Shown here piece by piece: positions 14,870-22,449 of a DNA stretch of 33,422 nucleotides. Source of the DNA: an uncultured Alphaproteobacteria bacterium (GTDB taxonomy: Bacteria > Pseudomonadota > Alphaproteobacteria > RF32 > CAG-239); assembly GCA_947588275.1 (NCBI GenBank), contig CANPYJ010000019.1, positions 1 through 33,422 of the forward strand, read 5' to 3'. Numbering within the stretch: position 1 is the first letter of the stretch; every line of letters starts with the position of its first letter. Below the pieces are notes generated by a model. The model worked only from the letters and a program-made list of their open reading frames with translations, made no database searches and was not told the origin of the DNA. Position numbers and translations under genes: made by a program.

Positions 14870-17800
14870 ATGATAAAGAAAGCAGCATATATAAGTTTCT
14901 TGACGGCGGCATTGTTAACCGCGGTTGCCGGCCGCGGATATGCCTTCGGGCTTTATGACTTAATTTGCATTCCGGCCCCGGGTTGTCCGGAACCTGATTT
15001 TATTGACGAAGGCGTGTCCATAATGAAATCAGGTTTGGCCCTCAAGACAGAGGTCGAAAAGGTGACCAAATCGGCTGAAGACATTCTCAACAAAGTCAAA
15101 ACTTTTGCCAAAGCCACACTTTCGGGAGATTTGTCTCCGTTGAACAACGCGCTCAACCCCGGACAAAAGCCTATGGAAAATTGTGTTTATCTTGGCAAAA
15201 ATTTCAAGAACACCGATTCCGACGACGTTTATATGATTACCAAGATACTCTTTTTGCAATATCCGGGAAAAAGTCAGGCTGAAATTGAAAAATATGATTC
15301 TTATCGTCAAAATTGGTATAAGGACTCATTGCTTGAGATATATACGGCATCACAGGAAATGCAGGTCGATCTTGAAAACCGCATAGATGTCAACATTGCC
15401 GATGCTATTGCCTGTCTTAAAGGCGAAAAGACGGAAGGTTGCGGGTTTGACGGCGGCGAGCCGGAAGGCAGTGCGGATGCGCAGCATATAGAAGGCAAGG
15501 CGCTGCAGGCTCTTGACAATGTTTATGAGATGATGCTGAAAATAACGGCTTTGCGTGCTCAGTACGAAGCGCTGAAAGTCATCAACTCAATACCGGCGGC
15601 GCCTTATATGGCTGAACTTAAAGAACAGGTGGCCGACAGCACGACTTCAACAGACACAAGCGAAACTTCTGAATCTGAGGCAGCCACTCCGGCGCAAGCT
15701 CCGGCCGAACAGCGGCAATCGGCGCTTGAAACCGGCCGCATATACGCTCAAGCTTCGGTCAAATATTCTGCCCAATTGGCTTTTGCCGATTCGCTTGGTA
15801 GTCAAACTCGCAGTGTAACATCCGCATTGTCAGACGTTGAGGCAGCTTCCGCACTGCCGCAGGACAGCGCCCAAAAACTGGTGAACGACGCTTTTTTGTT
15901 TGCCGTTGCGCCGGTGTCGGAAGAAGTGCATGCTTATGTGTATGAAGAAGAAAAAATGGCCGAACTTGACAAGATTGAGCCAATTGAAAGTTTGGTGGCC
16001 ACAACTCGCGAATTGCATAATCAGATAAGTGGTTTGGACAGCTACAAGAAACTTGCCGAATCAGTTCAGGAAGCGCGCGAACGATATGAAAATGCACTCA
16101 AAACTCTTGAGATGGCGGATCAATGCGCTCGCGCGTATATCGGCCGGCATTTCAAAAATGCCAATCAGGTTTGGGGAGGCGGCAATGTGACCGACAACGA
16201 TGCGCGCACCGGCATTTCGGCTTGGGCCATGCAGGCATATGAAGCAGCCAAAGCGGCCGAAACCAACGACGCCGATTCCTCAAACGTGCCTCATCCCAAT
16301 GTGGATCCGCAAAACGAAGATTTGGCCGATGCGGTTGGTTCAACAAATTCAAACAAAGTATACAAAAGTATTTCTGCATCGGTCGGTTCTGCCAAAGACG
16401 ATGAAACAACCGAGGAATTTCGCAAAACTCGCATGCTGCCGTGGCAAATCGGCGCCGAAGCGGCCAAATTGCTGGCCGCCGATCCTGCAAAATGGGGAAC
16501 TTCGGCAGATAAGCGGGCTTTTCCGATTTGGCAGGATGTCAAATCTTTTTACCATCAGTACATCAGCAAAAAATATGCCAACATCAAAGCCTATCTGCGT
16601 TCTTATACGCGCGCCGACGTGCTGGCCGTGATTGCCGACCGTCTGCAAGGAGGAAATTCTGCCATAGCCGCGACTCTCCAAAAAAAGAAGGCGGACATTA
16701 TCAATAAAAAACTCTCACAGGAAATGAACGGTCTTACCGACAGCGAAGACAAGGCCTCCGCCGAGTATCAGGGAGAGTATAAGAGCGGGTTGGCGGCGTT
16801 GGAAGCCAAGCGCGACAACATTAAAAAACAGCTTGAACAAAAGAGCGCCCAATATAAAGAAAGCGCCGATAAGCTTGCCGATGCACGGGCCAAGGCCGAC
16901 AGCGATGCCGGAGACGAAATGTTGGCCGAAGTCGAAGCCAACGATCCTTACCCGGAGACGCTGGACGAAATGGTTCCGTCCGGCCGCGGCGTAATGCCGA
17001 TTGAAAAAAATGACGCCGTGGAAAAAAATTTTCACGACAAAATTGCCGCCAACAAAGAAGCCGCGCAGTTAGACACTCTGGAAAAAGAAGTCGAAAAATA
17101 CAAAAAAGAAAAAGCCGATTTGCAAAAAGACTTGGCTAATGTCGAAAAACAAATTGCTGCCTATCGTCGTTTGAAGCAAGGAGGTCTGAGCCGTGTGCAG
17201 GAGCTGGTTGAAGAGGCCAAGGCCAAAAAACAAGCCTTGGCGGACAAAGCGGCGGATGCCATAAGCGAAGAAAACATCAATTTTGAAGCCGATGTCGAAA
17301 AAGTTTTGCGGCCTCTTGTCGTACAAAAAACCGCCAACCGGGCTTCCCCTCTTAATGCCGATGTATATGAGAGCTTGGTGTCGGCCGCCGGAAAGGCCTT
17401 GGAGGATGTTTATGCCATGGTCGATGCGCGGATTGATGCGGCGGTTGCCGAGCTGGAAATCCTGGGCGATGATTTGTACGACGCCTCTTATCACTCGCAG
17501 GTTGTGGCGATACATCAACGGATGATAGACCAGATTAAAGGTTTGGCCTTAACCGTCAGCGTGGCTGATTTAGGCACTTTTTCGGGAATAAGACTTTATG
17601 CCGAACTTGCTTCGGCCGACACTGCGGCCGAGAGCGAAGACTATTTTGTCGGCAATCCGGCCCAAAAGCGTGATCTCAAAGCACCCAAAGCGGTCCTGAC
17701 GCAAAATCTGCCGCCGCTGCGCGAGATGTTTCATTTTGACGAACACGATTTTCAGGCGGTCAAGCCGGTGGAAGAGGGACAAACCGAAACTTCGCCGATA

Positions 17801-18859
17801 ATGAGTGACGAATTTTTGAAGTATGGCGGCGAAATTCCCGAAATATGGAACTATATGCTGCGACCGCATTCGTTCGTGGAAACCGATTTTGACCTCAAAG
17901 AAGCCTTGACCGAAGGCTGCACGGCCAGTGCCTTTATTCGCGGCGGCTACATGCCGTGTATGGTTGGCTCGACACCGGTAGACTTGACCGAAGACGGGCT
18001 GTTTGTAGTGGCACAAAACATAAAAGATTTGAGCCGGTTGCACGCTTGTCCGGGGCTTGAGCCGATATCCGGCGGCGTTCATCATACGGCGTATGACATA
18101 GACATCAAGTTCGGCACCGACAGAGAGGGAATTTTGGCACTTTTGGATGCCAGCAAGAACAACGATAAAGAGCAGCCGGATATCGATTGTGCATACAGCG
18201 AGCTGGGTACTTTGCTCGAGGTCAACGATAAAGGCGAGCTGCAATTCCGTCAGAAGGCATACGATGTCTATTATAATCTGATTGTGACCAAAAACAGCGA
18301 TAAAGAATTGTCTGACAAGCAAAAACGCAAGATGGCGGCCTTTGAGCGCGCCGCCTACGGCTCCAATCAGATTGGCGATTTTTTGTTCTATGCCGAAAAC
18401 GTTCAGTCTCTCCGCGGCCAACTGGAAGAGATGGAAGAACAATATAAAAAAGCCCTCGACGAGTTGTTTGAAATTTTGCGCGGTTACGGGTTTGAGCCGT
18501 CCGAGAATCTGGACTTGTCCAAAGAGAGCGATTATAATCTGGTGCGCAGCCGTTTGGACGGTATCAAGAATGCCAACATTGCCGACGCGCTGGAGTTAAT
18601 CAAAGACGTGAAAATTGAAGACAATCCCGTGGTTCAGGAGCGTGTAGATACTTTGCGCGGTGTCATTGCCGCCATGGAAAAAGACCGCGATGAGGTTACC
18701 AACATCGGTTTGGGCGCCGATGAGCAAAATGACCTTGACGAAGAGATAAAAACCGCTAAAGTAAATAGGCAGGCGACCGACAAATACCAAAAAAGCCTGA
18801 AGGATAAAGCCAAAGAGGCGTTCGGGCAGGAGGAATATCCGTATTGTGCGGTATACTAG
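14870..18859 (+). CDS. Very large exported helical protein (1329 aa)
   Basis: A signal peptide ends near residue 25 (GYA before Phe), and the mature N-terminus carries CIPAPGC. Residues about 30-260 have a helical core (YRQNWYKDSLLEIYTASQEMQVDLENR, then VYEMMLKITALRAQYEALKVINS) like the helix pair of the smaller neighbours. Long coiled coils lie near 610-700 and 720-800. The C-terminal 500 residues are more globular, with scattered Cys (for example ...EGCTASAFIRGGYMPCMVG). I see no membrane helix after the signal peptide, so it is not a VirB6. GGGGAA ribosome site, 11 nt after the preceding stop. Function not recognised; its location between virB4 and virB8 and its export suggest an external or periplasmic T4SS component or a secreted substrate. 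Confidence 0.75.
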   Translation: MIKKAAYISFLTAALLTAVAGRGYAFGLYDLICIPAPGCPEPDFIDEGVSIMKSGLALKTEVEKVTKSAEDILNKVKTFAKATLSGDLSPLNNALNPGQKPMENCVYLGKNFKNTDSDDVYMITKILFLQYPGKSQAEIEKYDSYRQNWYKDSLLEIYTASQEMQVDLENRIDVNIADAIACLKGEKTEGCGFDGGEPEGSADAQHIEGKALQALDNVYEMMLKITALRAQYEALKVINSIPAAPYMAELKEQVADSTTSTDTSETSESEAATPAQAPAEQRQSALETGRIYAQASVKYSAQLAFADSLGSQTRSVTSALSDVEAASALPQDSAQKLVNDAFLFAVAPVSEEVHAYVYEEEKMAELDKIEPIESLVATTRELHNQISGLDSYKKLAESVQEARERYENALKTLEMADQCARAYIGRHFKNANQVWGGGNVTDNDARTGISAWAMQAYEAAKAAETNDADSSNVPHPNVDPQNEDLADAVGSTNSNKVYKSISASVGSAKDDETTEEFRKTRMLPWQIGAEAAKLLAADPAKWGTSADKRAFPIWQDVKSFYHQYISKKYANIKAYLRSYTRADVLAVIADRLQGGNSAIAATLQKKKADIINKKLSQEMNGLTDSEDKASAEYQGEYKSGLAALEAKRDNIKKQLEQKSAQYKESADKLADARAKADSDAGDEMLAEVEANDPYPETLDEMVPSGRGVMPIEKNDAVEKNFHDKIAANKEAAQLDTLEKEVEKYKKEKADLQKDLANVEKQIAAYRRLKQGGLSRVQELVEEAKAKKQALADKAADAISEENINFEADVEKVLRPLVVQKTANRASPLNADVYESLVSAAGKALEDVYAMVDARIDAAVAELEILGDDLYDASYHSQVVAIHQRMIDQIKGLALTVSVADLGTFSGIRLYAELASADTAAESEDYFVGNPAQKRDLKAPKAVLTQNLPPLREMFHFDEHDFQAVKPVEEGQTETSPIMSDEFLKYGGEIPEIWNYMLRPHSFVETDFDLKEALTEGCTASAFIRGGYMPCMVGSTPVDLTEDGLFVVAQNIKDLSRLHACPGLEPISGGVHHTAYDIDIKFGTDREGILALLDASKNNDKEQPDIDCAYSELGTLLEVNDKGELQFRQKAYDVYYNLIVTKNSDKELSDKQKRKMAAFERAAYGSNQIGDFLFYAENVQSLRGQLEEMEEQYKKALDELFEILRGYGFEPSENLDLSKESDYNLVRSRLDGIKNANIADALELIKDVKIEDNPVVQERVDTLRGVIAAMEKDRDEVTNIGLGADEQNDLDEEIKTAKVNRQATDKYQKSLKDKAKEAFGQEEYPYCAVY

Positions 18860-18876
18860 CGAAAGTTTGAACAGGA

Positions 18877-19635
18877 ATGGAACAAAGACAAATAGAAAAC
18901 GGCCGGCAGACTCTGGCAATTGAAGACGCCTCGGGGCGTTCGCCCGAGTTCTTGGATCGGCTTGAAAAACAGGAAGAAGGCGCAAAGCTGACCTATTATT
19001 TATGGCTGTCCAGACTGTTTATCGTTTTTGCGTCGGCCTCAATGCTGCTGCTTATATGTTCGTCATTGGCGCTGTTTCGGCTGGCGCCGATGGTATCAGT
19101 GGAACCGTTTTTGATTATCAATCAAGATTCCTCGGAAAATCTGGTGCGCGAAGAAGCCATTACCCATAATATGTCCTCGCGCGAAAAACTGATGGAATTG
19201 TTTGTCCGGCAGTATGTCATCCTGCGCAACACGGTAATAAACGATGCGGCCGAGATGCGCACGCGCTGGATGCCCGGCGGCATGGTGCACTATTTGTCTT
19301 CATTTGATATATTTTATGCATTCAACGAAAGTTCCTCTGCCAACTGGCAGGACATGTTCAGCCGCTCTCTGGTGCGTGAGGTCGAAATTATTTCGGCCGG
19401 CCGTCAGGGCGGAGAAAAAAGCCCGGTTTGGAAAGTGGACTTCAAAACCTATGAATTTTATGATGAGCAGGGCAAAAATCAGGCGCAGAAGGAATCTACC
19501 CTGCGGGTTCGCTACTGGACGGCGTCAATTACGGCTTATTTTATAAAAGACCGTGCCTTTATCAGCCGCCGCTTGATAAATCCGTTGGGTTTCACGGTGA
19601 CGCGTTATTCTCAGACCGAAGTCGAAGTCTTCTAA
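18877..19635 (+). CDS. virB8: VirB8-like T4SS inner-membrane protein I
   Basis: A 252-aa bitopic protein: cytoplasmic N-terminus of about 41 residues, one membrane helix at about 42-67, and a periplasmic VirB8 domain. The family hallmark NPLGFTVTRY is at 235-244, preceded by the strand LRVRYWTASITAYF. VirB8 nucleates the inner-membrane complex and contacts VirB9 and VirB10. This is the first of two VirB8 paralogues flanking a small lipoprotein gene. The ribosome site before this ATG is weak (AGG very close to the start), which may lower its translation relative to its neighbours. Confidence 0.9.
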   Translation: MEQRQIENGRQTLAIEDASGRSPEFLDRLEKQEEGAKLTYYLWLSRLFIVFASASMLLLICSSLALFRLAPMVSVEPFLIINQDSSENLVREEAITHNMSSREKLMELFVRQYVILRNTVINDAAEMRTRWMPGGMVHYLSSFDIFYAFNESSSANWQDMFSRSLVREVEIISAGRQGGEKSPVWKVDFKTYEFYDEQGKNQAQKESTLRVRYWTASITAYFIKDRAFISRRLINPLGFTVTRYSQTEVEVF

Positions 19636-19660
19636 TTTGTTGATAAGTATAGTTAAGCTG

Positions 19661-19688
19661 TTAGACATTTAAACTAAAAGAGTATAAC
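19661..19688 (+). promoter_or_regulatory. Candidate internal promoter before the lipoprotein gene
   Basis: TTAGAC (19661-19666) and TATAAC (19683-19688) are 16 bp apart in a 103-bp AT-rich gap. This is the largest gap between genes from virB8-I to virB11. The -35 box is imperfect, so support is modest. Confidence 0.3.
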
Positions 19689-19738
19689 TTCATAATATCT
19701 GCAAGACTGGATATAGGCCAAAAGTGAGGTTTTCTTTT

Positions 19739-19927
19739 ATGCAAAAATGTTCTAAACTGTTGATAATATTGGCTTTGTTTTTAATTTCAGGCTGTTTTGG
19801 GTCTTATTATGAGCCGGAGCCGGTCGGCATCGGCAAAGGCAGCGACGAACTCAAGCTTTCGCCCTGTGCCTGCATGGAAATTGAGCTGCCCAAGAACTTG
19901 CCGGATTGGTTTGTGGCAATAATTTAA
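19739..19927 (+). CDS. Small lipoprotein, VirB7-like
   Basis: A 62-aa lipoprotein: basic start MQKCSK, hydrophobic core and lipobox ISGC, giving a mature peptide that begins Cys-Phe-Gly. The mature part contains CAC and ends NLPDWFVAII. VirB7 proteins are short outer-membrane lipoproteins that stabilise VirB9; size, lipobox and position between virB8 and virB9 fit this role. The start at 19739 is chosen because GAGG lies 9 nt upstream; the in-frame GTG at 19724 overlaps that site. Sequence alone cannot prove homology to VirB7. Two Cys in the mature part could form the disulfides seen in some VirB7-VirB9 pairs. Confidence 0.7.
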   Translation: MQKCSKLLIILALFLISGCFGSYYEPEPVGIGKGSDELKLSPCACMEIELPKNLPDWFVAII

Positions 19928-19943
19928 TTGCGGAAAAGGAAGC

Positions 19944-20678
19944 ATGGCTGAACAAATCGGAAATTCTCCCACCTCCCGCCGTCTGATTGGCGATTCGGCT
20001 CGTCCGCGTCAGACTGCTCCCCGTGCTGCCGGCGAAGATGTGTTTGTTGCCAACATCGGCGAAAAGCGCTATCTCTGGACGGCGCGCGCGTTTGCGGTCA
20101 TCACGGCGCTGAGCCTGTGCTGCAATGCCGTTTTGTTGTTGGCTATTTTTCAGGTGTTGCCGCTGTATCGGGTAGAGCCGTTTTTGCTCACGTTTCAAAA
20201 TCGTTCCGAGCAGGTTTATAACATTCAGCCCATAAAGGAGGGGTTGCGCAATCAAAAGGCCGTTACGGAAGTTTTCGTGCGCGAATATGTCTTGCTGCGC
20301 AGCGCGTTCAGCCGCGATATTCCGGAGATGGAAGCGCGTTGGGGCGCTGATGGGCCGGTCAAAGAGATGTCGGCACCGCGGATCTATGACGATTTCTTAA
20401 AAAACACCGCCAAACGGGCGTTGAGCGTTATTCGCTCGCGGGGACTTTCGCGCGAGGTGAAGATTTTGTCCGTAAACGAGCTGACCAACGGCATCTGGCA
20501 AGTGGAATACGAGACCCGCGACATGTATCCGGAGTCAACCAAGCCGGAGGTTAACTACTGGACGGCGTCGCTTAACATCTCTTATCGTCCGAAAACGGTC
20601 AAGTACGGCGACCGCCTCAAAAATCCGATAGGGTTTACCGTAAATAGATATTCGTTGACTTTCAATAAAGTGGAGTAA
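19944..20678 (+). CDS. virB8: VirB8-like T4SS inner-membrane protein II
   Basis: A 244-aa bitopic protein with a 45-residue polar N-terminus, one membrane helix at about 46-70 and a periplasmic VirB8 domain ending NPIGFTVNRY at 227-236. It shares the core layout with the 18877 product (LPLYRVEPFLL vs APMVSVEPFLI; VNYWTASLNISY vs VRYWTASITAYF) but is clearly diverged. Duplicated VirB8 is known in the Rickettsiales vir homologue system, so this is a lineage hint. The two proteins might form a mixed oligomer. AAGGAAG ribosome site, 16 nt after the lipoprotein stop. Confidence 0.9.
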   Translation: MAEQIGNSPTSRRLIGDSARPRQTAPRAAGEDVFVANIGEKRYLWTARAFAVITALSLCCNAVLLLAIFQVLPLYRVEPFLLTFQNRSEQVYNIQPIKEGLRNQKAVTEVFVREYVLLRSAFSRDIPEMEARWGADGPVKEMSAPRIYDDFLKNTAKRALSVIRSRGLSREVKILSVNELTNGIWQVEYETRDMYPESTKPEVNYWTASLNISYRPKTVKYGDRLKNPIGFTVNRYSLTFNKVE

Positions 20679-20685
20679 GTTTCTG

Positions 20686-22440
20686 GTGTCCGAGTTGCAT
20701 AACATAATAAGAGCATTGGCGTTGGTCGTCGGGGTTGTGGCATTCAGCCCCGTCGTCTGCGCTCAGGTAGACCGGCAGATGATGGATTCTAGCGCCGAGC
20801 AGGCACAGGGCAACTATATGCCGATGAACTTGGGCTATGCCGGATTTAATTCGTTGGGCATGTCGCAGGCGGCGTGGCTCGATCCGTTGCAGAATCTGGG
20901 CGAAGGACAAAGCCGTCCGGCTTATTCGCGCTATTATTGGTCGCCGGATTTGGTGCTGCCGATTCGCGTGCGTGAAGGTATGATTACTCTGGTTAATTTT
21001 CCGCAATGGGAAATGATTGAGGATATTTTCATCGGCGACAATGCCACTTTTGACGGCCAGATATCGAGCCCCAATTCATTGATGCTGTATCCGCGCAAAG
21101 GAGCCAACGTAGGCGTGGATACCAATGTGATTGTGTTCGGACGTTCGGGCAACCGCTATGTCTTTTATGTCAAGAGCGAGGCTGTAAACACCGAGCGTTT
21201 GACCAACTCGATTATTGATATTGACGTTATCGGCGGTGAAAACGGCATCGGAGGAGCCGCGGCAAATTTTGGCGGTAGCTCCGGGGGCGTTCTCGGAGCG
21301 CATGTCGGCGGCACGGTTTCAAATGGCAAATCGGTAGATGCCAACTATACGCGCCGTTTCCAAAAAAGTGACTGGTTAAAGGAAATTCCGCTTGATCCGT
21401 CTCAGTTCAAATTTGACTTGGAGGTCTATGTTCCCAATCCCGATGATGTCGTGATTGCTCCGGAACGCGTGTGGCGCGACGATATTTTCACTTATATTGA
21501 TTTGGGTAAAAAATCTTTGAGTATGAAACAACGTCCGGTTGTGAGTCTGATTGTCGAGAGAGTCGAAGTGCCGGTCGGATTCAGAACCAAAGGGCCGGAC
21601 AATCGGCTGATAATCGTTGAAGGCGTCGGCGATTTAGTTTTGCGCAACGGCAAGCGGATTGTCTGCATCAAAATGCGCCGTTCAGACGCGGAAGGTTTGG
21701 AATACGGCATTGATTCAAACGATTTTCTGCCTCCGTCATGGGAAGTTTCGCCCACGGTGCCCAACGGAAAACAAGCTTCGTCGGGAGCGGCCGGAAGCAT
21801 GCCTTTCGGCGGCGGTTCCGGCAATGGTGCCAACGGGGGCGAAGGCTTGGGCGTCAGTATGTCTGCCGGTTTGGGGACGGGCTTTAACGGCGCGCCGAAC
21901 ATGACTGTCGGCACCGGCAGTGCCAACGGCGGCGCATCCGGCGGCTTAAACGGACAATATGATGTCCAGCTTGGACAAAGTCAGGTAATTGTTCCGCAAT
22001 ACGGCACCAATGGTCAAGGTCCGGCAATCGGTGTCGGCTACCAGTCGGATGCGGCCGGAACGTTTGACTATTCCAAAATGCAGCGCATCAGCTATCAGGG
22101 TGGCAATGCTAACGCCGGCGGCGTGCCGGCGGCATATTTGCAGCAGTATGGCTACGGTTCGGGATTTGTCGATGCCAACAACTCGAATATTTCCATAGAG
22201 TTGGGCACGGATGACAATGTCAGCAATCTGGAAAAGCTGTGGGATAAACTTTCGTCTCAATACAGTGCGGATTTAGACCGGTATTCGCCGTTCTTCTCGG
22301 TTGACGCGCCGGCCGATGGTCAGGGAAAAGAGCTGTTTCATTTGCGTGTCGGTCCGGTCAAGACTTTGGAAGAGGGCGACAAAACTTGCAGTATTCTTGG
22401 TCGCAACGGCGTTTTCTGCAGTGTTGTCAGAACTCAGTGA
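20686..22440 (+). CDS. virB9: VirB9-like outer-membrane core protein with C-terminal SPOR-like domain
   Basis: A 584-aa exported protein, about twice the usual VirB9 length. The signal peptide is 1-26. The VirB9 N-domain covers about 83-175 (LPIRVREGMITLVNF..., GVDTNVIVFGRSGNRYVFYV). The C-terminal VirB9 domain, which contacts VirB7 and VirB10, covers about 250-340 (IAPERVWRDDIFTYIDLG). A Gly/Asn/Ser-rich linker follows (about 360-440). Residues about 500-584 look like a SPOR domain: SIELGTDDN...LEKLWDKL, then FHLRVGPVKTLEEGDKTCSILGRNGVFCSVV. SPOR domains bind denuded peptidoglycan glycan strands. The start is GTG at 20686 with GGAG 9 nt upstream. The SPOR fusion would tether the core complex to the cell wall; this role is inferred. 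Confidence 0.85.
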   Translation: MSELHNIIRALALVVGVVAFSPVVCAQVDRQMMDSSAEQAQGNYMPMNLGYAGFNSLGMSQAAWLDPLQNLGEGQSRPAYSRYYWSPDLVLPIRVREGMITLVNFPQWEMIEDIFIGDNATFDGQISSPNSLMLYPRKGANVGVDTNVIVFGRSGNRYVFYVKSEAVNTERLTNSIIDIDVIGGENGIGGAAANFGGSSGGVLGAHVGGTVSNGKSVDANYTRRFQKSDWLKEIPLDPSQFKFDLEVYVPNPDDVVIAPERVWRDDIFTYIDLGKKSLSMKQRPVVSLIVERVEVPVGFRTKGPDNRLIIVEGVGDLVLRNGKRIVCIKMRRSDAEGLEYGIDSNDFLPPSWEVSPTVPNGKQASSGAAGSMPFGGGSGNGANGGEGLGVSMSAGLGTGFNGAPNMTVGTGSANGGASGGLNGQYDVQLGQSQVIVPQYGTNGQGPAIGVGYQSDAAGTFDYSKMQRISYQGGNANAGGVPAAYLQQYGYGSGFVDANNSNISIELGTDDNVSNLEKLWDKLSSQYSADLDRYSPFFSVDAPADGQGKELFHLRVGPVKTLEEGDKTCSILGRNGVFCSVVRTQ

Positions 22441-22449
22441 CGGAAGCGG

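Noticed and set aside
14870..18859. VirB6-type polytopic membrane protein fused to a large domain
   Set aside because: VirB6 proteins have five or more membrane helices. After the signal peptide I see no hydrophobic segment of sufficient length in this protein.
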